Source of the DNA: Astrocystis sublimbata
Lineage: Eukaryota; Ascomycota; Sordariomycetes; Xylariales; Xylariaceae
DNA length: 64,000 nucleotides
NCBI GenBank assembly: GCA_022453515.1
Contig: JAJNNY010000045.1
Location: 186,001-250,000 of the forward strand
Reading direction: 5' to 3'
In this document: piece by piece, positions 51,067-59,603 of the stretch
Position numbering within the stretch: the first letter of the stretch is position 1
Layout of the letters: every line of letters begins with the position of its first letter
The notes under the pieces: model-generated
Database searches by the model: none
What the model was told of the DNA's origin: nothing
Seen by the model: the letters and a program-made list of their open reading frames with translations, nothing else
Program-made: the position numbers and the translations under genes

Positions 51067-52038
51067 TCAGCAACCGTCATCTTCCATCTTGATATATTGA
51101 GCTGAGGGCTGCGATTTTGGTTTGGAAAGCGATGCCATCGAGACATGTTGGGGGCTTCGGCAATGTGAACTTGTCTCAGATGGATTTACAACGTCTCTTG
51201 AACCAAATTGTTCTTCCTCCGAAGTCCATCTCTGTCGACTAATCATGTGATGACTAAACGTTGCATCCTTTAGTGTGAAACGAGCTCTGGATGGGTCGAT
51301 GGTTCGACCTTCAGCTTCTTTCGATGGATCTCCCAGGTAAGGATAGTTCCATAGCTTGGCTGCCTTCTTTTGGGCTTTCTCTCTTGCAAAGCTTGACGAG
51401 TAGGGAAGTCCGATACAATGTGACTCCTTCCATTTAGTACCAGGTCGTTGAAGCTCTCTCTTGATGACATTGCCCAGAGCTATATTGCATTTGACTGGAG
51501 GCTTTCGCTGACGATTATATATCAGATATATGAAATCTTCCTCGCCGCCTTTGCGATACGGACAATTTGTATATTGGTGCTTGGTGCTGTCGCACTTGGG
51601 GCAAGCCTCCATCCATCCGCTGGGCCCCGTCTTGACGCAGAAGGCTGCCCTGTGACTCTTAAAGCCGCAATTCCCGCAAGCACCCGGGTCAGCTGGCTCG
51701 AGTTCTTGCTCGGGCTCTGGATCGCTCTTCGCCTTCTTTCTGGTTGGTCTTGAATCAACGACGATATCTCTGGCTCTTCGGTTTCTCTTCGCCTTCTTCC
51801 TGGTTCGCGTTACTTCGTCAACAATATCTCCGGCTTCTCGGCTTCTCTTGGTGGCAGCAGTGGGTAAGAGGGTGATCGTAATGGTCATAAGATCGTGCTC
51901 AGCTCCGAATGCGTCAATTAGTAGTGGGACCCTGTTGCGAGCTTCACCTAGCGTGCCCTTGAATGACATGCCTGATTTAGTTGACCCTGCTTGATCGAGG
52001 CAATCAAGCCCTGAGGCATTGCCACTAGCAAGCTCCAT
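51067..52038 (-). CDS. Protein with two CCHC zinc knuckles
   Basis: Single exon, 323 residues, ATG at 52038. Two canonical C-x2-C-x4-H-x4-C knuckles: CGNCGFKSHRAAFC at 121-134 and CPKCDSTKHQYTNC at 146-159. These bind single-stranded nucleic acid, usually RNA, in other CCHC proteins. Upstream, residues 65-84 and 85-105 are a tandem duplication (R-x-R-x-A-x-D-I-V ... TRKKAK), giving two lysine-rich nuclear-localisation-like motifs. After the knuckles comes FIYLIYNRQRKPPVKCN, then a basic disordered tail with Ser-Pro sites. No retroelement gag, protease or integrase lies nearby, so a domesticated gag is possible but not shown; many fungi have free-standing genes of this style. The predicted location is the nucleus. 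Confidence 0.7.
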   Translation of the reverse strand: MELASGNASGLDCLDQAGSTKSGMSFKGTLGEARNRVPLLIDAFGAEHDLMTITITLLPTAATKRSREAGDIVDEVTRTRKKAKRNRRARDIVVDSRPTRKKAKSDPEPEQELEPADPGACGNCGFKSHRAAFCVKTGPSGWMEACPKCDSTKHQYTNCPYRKGGEEDFIYLIYNRQRKPPVKCNIALGNVIKRELQRPGTKWKESHCIGLPYSSSFAREKAQKKAAKLWNYPYLGDPSKEAEGRTIDPSRARFTLKDATFSHHMISRQRWTSEEEQFGSRDVVNPSETSSHCRSPQHVSMASLSKPKSQPSAQYIKMEDDGC

Positions 52039-52107
52039 CGATGACAGCTGGATGGAAGGTGCGACTGGGAAGGGTATATGGCAATTGCACTACGATGCGT
52101 GCATCTT

Positions 52108-52130
52108 GTGGTGGTGGTGGTGGTGGTGGT
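52108..52130. repeat. (GTG)n microsatellite
   Basis: Seven perfect GTG units, 70-92 bp upstream of the zinc-knuckle gene's ATG, probably in its 5' UTR. Confidence 0.9.
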
Positions 52131-52221
52131 TGGAGGGGAGGATGCAAGAGAGATTGGGAGGAAGAGAGAGAAGAAGCCACTGGATTCTAGTGCCTAAAGA
52201 TCCATAAGAGCATGGAGCGCC

Positions 52222-52266
52222 TACCTAGGTACGTGAAAGCGTGCTAGTACCTAGGTACCTAGGTAC
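52222..52266. repeat. CTAGGTAC palindromic word array
   Basis: CTACCTAGGTAC at 52221-52232, then TAGTACCTAGGTACCTAGGTAC at 52245-52266, which is three overlapping self-complementary units. The same word family recurs through the window's intergenic DNA and is common in some ascomycete genomes. Confidence 0.85.
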
Positions 52267-52682
52267 GCCCTACACAATCTATAGCAAGCACGAAACTCGG
52301 GCTGTATGATATGAGCCAGCAACTAGAGTTGCCCAAACAACACGCCTCTGGGGTAGGCAATAGTTAGTATCTACGCATAGTAGAGGTTACATACGTACTT
52401 ACTTAGGTATAGAGCATGAGACAAAAACACAATGGTTAGATCAGCTATCGATTAGTATGTTGATTAATCCTATGATAAGTATCACATAACTTACTTAAGT
52501 AAGTATCACATTACCTACATACTTCTTTACATTATCTAAGCTTCAAACTGTGGGGTGAATAAGTAGTAGGTAGCCTCGGCAAACTTCCCCAATTGCATAC
52601 TAGTTACCTAAATACGTATGGAACAACCTGTTTATCTTCTTGAAATAAGTCGAATATATTTAACGTGGTGTGCTAGGCATGG

Positions 52683-54715
52683 CTAATTTGCTAACTTCTC
52701 AGCGAGGCTGTTAATAAAATCACAGCGCCCGAAGAGATCCTCGCGACTCAGCTGTCGTTGCCTTTCTTCCAACACCCGACTACCCATTTCCCCATTTTCC
52801 ACGGCATCGTCGATTGCTATCTTCGTATTCCCTTCCGACTCAAATGATGCTATGTGGGATGTATCTTCTCTTTCTAAATGCACGACTCCTGTACCCAAAG
52901 GTCCTCCTAATACTTGCAAATTGAACGTCCGTGGACCAAACGACTTCGTAATACCGCCCTTCAAGTTTGGAGTCCCCAAATCTGGAAAGGACTCGGGCCA
53001 CGGGATAGAATCGCTTCCACCAGGCCTACCTGTATATGCGAAGTTTAGGAATGCTGTAATCATGATATTCGACAACTCTTCATCCTCTTTGGAGAGCTGT
53101 TCGCGAGGGAACATGTTATTGTAGAGATAATCTAAGTCACTGCCATGAACAGCGCCGATGTAGGGCATGCCAGCTTCTTGAAATAACGGAGTAATCATGC
53201 TTTGATTCAAGACGCAATGGTAGACTCCAGCAAACTCAGGATTCTCCGTCCTGGACTGTTTTGTCATTTCGAAGCCAAAGTCGAGAGACGAGCATGTGAA
53301 TAGGAGATCTCGGATTATCCGGGAGATGCGGAACCAGTTTGCAGGCGCGACTGGATCCGACTGCGCCCTCCGAGCCTCATAATTCCGCACTTCCTCTTTA
53401 AATGCCGACGCATGATAGTAGGAAAACAGGCGCACGTAATCTTCATTGCTAAGATTGTGAGCAAATTCCCTTATTGGCTTCTTCATGTCTTCGTCCGTCT
53501 GGAAGGCAGACGCATCCCCTATGTTACTTGCACCGTCATCCTGCGCATATCCAAATACGATCGGGACGCCCTTGACAAACTTTCCGCTGTTGTATAAAGC
53601 GGACTGGCGTTCAGGTAAGAAGTCGTCGTCAATTGAAGGGATGAATGTCAAAAGCCCAGCTGGCGGATGATTATCCACGGAATAACTCATCGCAACTTCC
53701 GTCAATTCATCCATTGGCGTACTTCGTAAGCATTCCAATATAGCTGCATCATCAGTTCTATCTTGGCAGCCAAGCTTCCTTGCTACAGCTCGTGTATGTA
53801 TCTCCGTCCCGTCGGACGTCATATTCAATGCTGTGCCAGGTGGCCCTGACATCACCCAGGCCTGATCGAAGGGGACTCCTTTCTCACCTCCGTAGGTCAT
53901 GAGATGGAGGCTCGAGAAGGTACCCCCCGCGCTCAGTCCAAAAGCCGTGACCTTGTCAGCATCCCCTCCAAATGCTGAGATACTGTCTTTCACCCATTGT
54001 AATGCCACTCGCTGATCGCGCATGCCCACGTTTAAAGACTTCTGGGCTTTTAAGTTTGGTAGTCGGGCAAATCCAAAGATAGTGAGGCGGTAGCTTATGG
54101 CCACATGGATGATTGGCTTTTTCAGGGCCACAGACTGCGCGACGAGGTTCGCAGGGTCATAGTTCGGGTCATATAGCGAGCCCTTAATGACACCGCCGCC
54201 AACGAGGTGGACGACGACTGGTAGTTTCAAAGACGGCTTAGATTCAGTGCCTGCAGGCCTGGTTATGCGGAGATGGACTGTGATGCCATTAATTAATTCT
54301 CGGGCAAAGTCTCAAGATAGAAATTAAAAACGGGTAGGTTTTCTGCCGTCATTCAATAACGGGACTGACAGGCCACCACTTAGAAGAGCCTTTACTCACG
54401 GCAGTCTTCACTTTGATCTGGGGTAGCTGCAAAGAACGGTGGTATGGCAGCTTTGGACTGCGGGCAAGCTGGTCCAGGCTCAGAAGCATCGATCGTACTA
54501 CCTTGTGGAGGTGTGTATGGCCTTGGGGGTGCAAAGCGATGCTCACCAGAAGTATCGTAGGCGAACTTGATGTTGTGAAAGTCTTCCACTACTCCCCTGA
54601 GCACTCCTTTGTAAGTGACATTGCTTACAGCAATCGTGACTGTCGGGCTAGAGGCATTGGCGGGCTGGGCGGCTAGGCATGCCAAGGCTAGAGGAAGCCA
54701 TTTGAAAGTTCTCAT
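52683..54715 (-). CDS. Type-B carboxylesterase/lipase, secreted
   Basis: Two exons (minus strand): 54715-54400 and about 54298-52683 (acceptor at 54310 is also in frame), giving 643 residues. Signal peptide MRTFKWLPLALACLAAQPANA. Exon 1 carries the N-terminal beta-sheet and the conserved disulfide region ending QSEDC, which is cut by the intron. Exon 2: LPVVVHLVGGG (oxyanion Gly 139-141), NVGMRDQRVALQWV, AFGGDADKVTAFGLSAGG with the nucleophile Ser228, and VHGSDLDY with His490; Asp360 in YAQDDGAS is the acid position. FGLSAG replaces the usual FGESAG. The fold is alpha/beta hydrolase of the cholinesterase/CE10 family; it cleaves carboxyl esters outside the cell. It is divergent from the cyclase-family gene. 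The long C-terminal tail (about 70 residues after the core, rich in Glu) is unusual. Confidence 0.88.
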
Positions 54716-55840
54716 AATGGCTTGATCAATGTGTGTTTCGTTTACCTCGGTTCTTGCCGATCAAAAGTTGTAATAAATAAGGTCGCATGGGAGCAGAGAA
54801 AAACAAATAGATCGCTAGCTCAAATTTGGACGAGGGCGGCGGTTTGTCTTTTCGTGTTGGTAATAACACACATATGCATGTTAGCACTAACAATCGCATA
54901 GTCATTCTTCGCGTCAATGAAAGTCTCGTTCAATTTCTTGAGCTACCTAGGTACATACAGATGTATGGATGATGTTGATATTCAAATAATAAGCTCTATG
55001 TAAGCCACATTAACTGTTGTCAGTCCGTGCCGGGAATTTACTCTTGCAATCAATGGAGTAAATATTGCGAAAATTTCAAGGGATAAGAGAGTAGGGAAAC
55101 GGCAAATAAAACATCTACTGTTACAGGTACTGAGAGTTTCCTAGCAAAACATGAGATTTATTGATCATCTGCGCTTCCTTTTCCTCTTCATATCTCAGTG
55201 GAACTGTTGTATTATACGAGAGCGCTTGCACTTTAACTGATCTGGGACTCTCATGTGTCCGTCACTGTACTACTAGTAGATTTGGGGGGTGTTCGCTAAA
55301 TTGTAGGTCACTCTCAGCCTGTGGGTCGTGCACTGTAGGCACAGGTAGACCTCTGCCCACAGAAGGGTACGGTACCTACAAGTTGCAGATAGGCTGCACC
55401 TTAATATCATAGCAAGGTTCCGGGTCTGTTGACAAGACTGGCATTTATTTGTAACGTGTTGAAGTCGGTGCAACCGAAGTAAAGGCACAAATTGTAATAA
55501 GAAAATGACTTGCAAACGGGCAATTGCCAGTTTGCTTTAATCCATATTGGGTTAAGGGTCACACAATACTGCAAGGACGAGCAGATCCAATAGCAGTACT
55601 AGAACAGAACAGCCTTTGTTCCTCCTTTCGGATCGGACATAAGCCGGGTGAGGACTCGGAAGCATGCCGCAGCAGCAGCGCAAGTGCAATACTCTGCCGC
55701 TGTTTCTTGGATTCCCCCATGCACCGGCTTTGGTCATCCAGATTCCACAACTGCGAATTGGATTGAAGTCTTTTATGAAAACATTCCTTTGACATTTCAG
55801 CCTGCGATCTCATACATCTTGCTGAGACTGATGGTGTGCC
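54716..55840. other. Divergent promoter region of esterase and cyclase-family genes
   Basis: 1.1 kb between the two starts. No gene seen. The two promoters could be co-regulated, but I recognise no binding site with confidence. Confidence 0.55.
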
Positions 55841-57172
55841 ATGCCCCCCGACCAATTTCCCCAATTTAACGACTTGCCTCTGGCAAAAAGATGGGCCACC
55901 TGGGAATGCCTGGGGGTCTGGGGGCAATGGGGAGGCCAAGATGAGCTTGGCACTTTAAATCACTTGACAGATGAGGTCGTGGCCAAAGCCGCCGCTGAGA
56001 ATATTAAATCTGGGTTGAGAGTGTCCCTCAAGTGAGTTACTTTTCCCTTGTGTTACTAGTTCATCAGTGCTCGTGTCGCAAAAAGAACTCTAACGTCTGC
56101 GTCTTTCAATCCATGAGCCATCTCATAGCATGTACTTCTAACCACATCTGACCTCCTCGGAGTTGGTCCATGCAGGGGGCCGCGAAGCCCAGGTTCCCTC
56201 GAAAGGTGGTGGAAGTCAAGCTGATAAACAAAGCACCTCTGAAGCATGCACATGATGACGAGGTGGGTTCCTTCGACTTGAATCGATGGGACTGTCTGGC
56301 CTGACTTCGAAAGTGGTCGTTCAATTCGCAATGCAGCTCACAGTGGGATGGGTTCCGCCATTACGCCTACCAGAAAGAAGCCGTGAGTTGTCTTTTAACT
56401 GACAACGCCTGCTATGTGCGCAATAGCTGTACTACATGGGCCGGACTGCCGATGACTTTGCAGCGTCCCCCGAACCAAATGGAATCCAACGTAAAACCTT
56501 GCCTCTTAATCCGGATGTTAGCACCGCAGCTGACGCTATCAACAAGATATTGCTGCCAAAGGGATAGCAGGACGTGCTGTATTCATCGATTGGTACAGAT
56601 GGGCTCAAGCGCAAGCGATAGAAGTAGATGCAACTACAGCGTACGCTGTCCCATTCGAGGAGTTGCTCGAAGTGATGAGATACCAAAACATGGGCCTGAA
56701 TGACTTGCGCAAAGGTGACATCCTCGTCATTCGGTTCGGCTACCTAGCACAATACGAAGGCATGAGCGAAGCGAAAAGAGACGAGCTGGACAACAGGTAC
56801 AAGACGCATAAGCCCGAGAACATTGGCGTCAAGCCCTCGCGAGAACTCCTCGAGATGCTATGGGACAAGAAGATCGCCGCCATCTGCGGAGACTCCAGGT
56901 CGCTTGAAGTGTGGCCTTGTACAGAGCTCGAGTGGCACTTGCACGAGTGGTTGCTTGCCGGCTGGGGCATGCCTATCGGCGAGTTGTTTTACCTCGAAGA
57001 GTTGTCGAAGATCTGCGAACAAAGGAAGCGATATACATTCTTCATGTCCAGTTCCCCAATGAACGTGAGTCTCTGCTTCAATTGCCGATTCGTTGATTCA
57101 AGAAGCTAAGTTCCTTTGGCCCAGGTCCCCGGCGGTGTCGCAAGCCCACCCAACGCCCTAGCATTTTTCTGA
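55841..57172 (+). CDS. Cyclase-family hydrolase (kynurenine formamidase/isatin hydrolase-like)
   Basis: Six exons: 55841-56031, 56163-56262, 56314-56382, 56427-56490, 56547-57064, 57125-57172, giving 329 residues. Every junction keeps frame and reads through family blocks: RWATWECLGVWGQWGG and D-E-L-G-T-L-N-H-L; SLNWSMQGAAKPRF; SQWDGFRHYAYQKE; NGIQHIAAKGIAGRAV then DWYRW; CGDSRSLEVWP; VPGGVASPPNALAFF. Introns are 131, 51, 44, 56 and 60 bp, most with CTGAC or CTAAC branch points. The family (PF04199) hydrolyses cyclic amides or formamides such as N-formylkynurenine or isatin using a metal bound by His/Asp/Gln residues. In fungal members the bacterial H-x-G-T-H-x-D motif is replaced by QWDGxRH, as here. 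The last exon codes only 15 residues. Five introns in 1 kb is dense for this window. It is convergent with an MFS relic. Confidence 0.88.
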
Positions 57173-58820
57173 TGATCTCCTGTTCTCAATCCTTGCCGAG
57201 AGGATACTCCAGATTACGTCGAATAGGTATGAAAGGGCCACGTCACGGGGAAGATCATGAGTCAATCAGACTAGTTCGATCATTTATTTCAAGCGGCCAC
57301 AGTAATGTTTCCAGAATCAGGATGCGGTCCAAGGAGACTGATCATGAGTTTTGAGACGTTCTTTAAGCTATGCGCTTAACAATTAATAAATCATATCGAT
57401 CAAAAGCTTAGGGTGATTCAGGAAATGCGCTCGTTCCAAAGAGTTCCGCTAGACCAGCATAGTTCTGGATGACTCTCTCTAGACTCGCGATGACACCTAG
57501 ACGACCATCAAAAACGATAACCATATGCTGGGCTGGACCTTTTTGAGAACTATATTTGACGGTACCTCTAGATGTATGATTAGCGGCCCAGCAAATGACG
57601 TGAACCTGTGCAAAGTAGCACCCACCAAACAATATGTACGGGACATAAAACAAGGTGCTAGCGACGTTGTATTGGTTGCCAACGAGGTTGATATCTGTTG
57701 CCAGACCCTCGATTTTGCCGTTGCCCAGATTACTCCGATCGACGCGAGAAACAAGATACAAAAGCAGCATCACGGGTATGAGATGCCAGTCAACCTTTCT
57801 CGTGACTCTGTGCCCCTTCGTGCTTGACACTGCGTCAACAGAGATTGGATCAGAAGCGAGTAAATATTAAGGCGGCCCGGAGGATATCGCTTACAATGCT
57901 GTCCACAGACCTTCTTAATTCCCTAACCGGCTTTCTTCCCCGGACTAGGTCCGAGAACTCATGTTGGTTGGATAGCGGTCAGCGGGGCTGATGGGGGTAT
58001 GCGGAATCCGGGGAGGGCATACAGCCGGACGCGTTCCGGACATGGGAAGACGTTGCTTCGGAAGTCGTCCGCCTGTTACAAGATGCGCAATGTACCCTTT
58101 GTGTTGAATAGGGCTTTTCGAGCCAGGGACCTGAAGCTTTCTACAGTATAACCGAGCGACAACAAAGGCGTAGTTATGGTATAGATGATTAGCTAAGGGG
58201 CGTGCACGCACTAAAACCCCAATGCGTTTGCATAGAGAGTAGGGTAAGTCTGGTCGGCTTCCGAATTCTTGGAAGCAATTATTTGTTAGTTGAAGCTAGA
58301 GTGCGGTGGCCGAGTTGGGGTAGCGGGCGGATAACAAGCTGTGTGGCGTGAAGGACGGTACTCTGGGGTTTTAGTCAGTAAATACGAACGCGCAACTGTT
58401 GACTACCTAAGTAGGCATTCTGCAATCCGCGAATCAAGTCTGTGATTTGATAGATAGGCTTGTTTGGACGTTGACGTAGCGGTCTCTGCCACTATGATTG
58501 GAAGCGAGTGTCTTTCGTACTATGTCGTGGACCACACAGTCGATGGTATGATGGTCAGGGTCTCAGGCGCATCAACGCTCATTATGATGTTTCAGTTCAA
58601 TTGATAAGTTCTAAAACTCTAGTCTCATGCTTGTTGGTTCATTTCTCTCTGCTAAATCGTCAAATCAATATGCTAATATGCCATATGCGTCCCTCAGATA
58701 AATGCCAAACTGATCCATGTCCATTGGGGTATTTAACGCCGGAATATGCCGAATGCTGGAAACCAAAACATAGGGAAAGGTGCAGCTGGGGAAATATCGC
58801 TTCTACTTTAATCATGTGCC
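57173..58820. other. Intergenic region holding an MFS relic
   Basis: Apart from the decayed transporter fragment at 57408-57826, I see no gene here. Confidence 0.55.
57408..57826 (-). pseudogene. Decayed N-terminal fragment of a Dal5-type MFS permease
   Basis: The minus strand reads KVDWHLIPVMLLLYLVSRVD then RSNLGNGKIEGLATDINLVG, NQYNVASTLFYVPYILF; then a 58-bp intron (57568-57625, GTGGGT...CTAG); then EVPSNIVLKKVQPSIWLSF and L-M-V-V. This is the N-terminal part of the allantoate/nicotinate anion:cation symporter family. At 57497-57499 the codon expected to be the Trp of VVWGVI is a TAG and one base is missing; the following frame reads GVIASLERVIQNYAGL and then degrades. There is no ATG in the expected place upstream (a TAA is met first). 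The remaining about 350 residues are absent. The intron is still intact. The transporter is therefore truncated and inactive. It lies next to catabolic-type enzymes, compatible with loss of a substrate permease. Confidence 0.8.
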
Positions 58821-59603
58821 TCATTCGTTTCGTTTCTCTCTCGTTGCTCGTCGTCTGAAAAGCCATCCGAACGGCTTCCTGCCGCGCTTGGCTTTCTCTT
58901 CTCTCATTTCTGAGTCGTCGTACTCGAGCTGCAGTCGATAGCGCCTTACGCTCCCCGTGTCATCGTCAAAGGTCAACCGTCGATGGTCTTTAGGCACAAA
59001 GCAGTCCGGAACCACGTGCTTCATCACCCATCCCTTGACGCCGCGACTGGCATTGTCGATGGCCGCATACTCTAAGCGGCGAGTATGATCGCTTGTCCAG
59101 TAATGTGTTGTCTGCGGTGGTGGCGGGTGAAAGACCTGCTCGGGTTCCGGCTCCACCTGCTCGGTGCCTGTGATTGCTTCAGGCGAAGGAAAATAGTAGT
59201 ATGTATTTGGTTGTTGGTGTGGCTGTGGCATTGGTGAATGTAGAGACTGGCCGCTCATTCGTCTCGGGTAAGATATGGAAGGTGTGGACTTGGCCGCCCG
59301 TTGCATACTAGGCCGTGTTTGGCGTCGCGTCCTCGGACCATCTTGGCTTGATCTCGTGGCGTTGTTGTGACTGTAAGAAGATTTTGAATACGCAGATTCG
59401 TAGCCCGAGTCGTGACGACTTATGGGCTTAGGTTCATGTTCGAATCGCTCGACCTTCTGAGATGGTCTCCGGATAGTTGCAACAGGTGATGCAGGCTCGA
59501 ACAGCTCGACATCATAGAAGCTGTGGTATGTAGTATCTGATGTGGCGAGACTCACGGGAGACTGAGACCGGTGGAAGGTGGTCGATGGACAGAGCTGGGC
59601 CAT
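58821..59603 (-). CDS. Conserved fungal protein of unknown function
   Basis: Single exon, 260 residues, ATG at 59603 in an ACCATGG context. Residues 1-165 are disordered (Ser/Pro/Arg/Gln) with phosphorylation-type RRxS sites and HDSGYESAYS. The recognisable conserved block is at about 175-235: YWTSDHTRRLEYAAIDNASR then GVKGWVMKHVVPDCFVP, HRRLTFDDDTGSVRRYRLQL. This block occurs, as I recall, in many Pezizomycotina proteins with no assigned domain. The tail is very basic (RGRKPFGWLFRRRATREKR). No signal peptide or membrane helix. The Cys in VVPDCFVP is probably family-conserved. The basic tail suggests nuclear or membrane-surface association (inference). Confidence 0.75.
   Translation of the reverse strand: MAQLCPSTTFHRSQSPVSLATSDTTYHSFYDVELFEPASPVATIRRPSQKVERFEHEPKPISRHDSGYESAYSKSSYSHNNATRSSQDGPRTRRQTRPSMQRAAKSTPSISYPRRMSGQSLHSPMPQPHQQPNTYYYFPSPEAITGTEQVEPEPEQVFHPPPPQTTHYWTSDHTRRLEYAAIDNASRGVKGWVMKHVVPDCFVPKDHRRLTFDDDTGSVRRYRLQLEYDDSEMREEKAKRGRKPFGWLFRRRATREKRNE

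Larger units (their letters stand above)
52039..52682. other. Repeat-dense intergenic region
   Basis: 644 bases between the zinc-knuckle gene's start and the esterase's stop. It has a GTG trinucleotide run (52108-52130), TACCTAGG arrays (52222-52266) and a 16-bp palindrome flanked by direct repeats (52477-52510). No gene seen. Confidence 0.7.
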
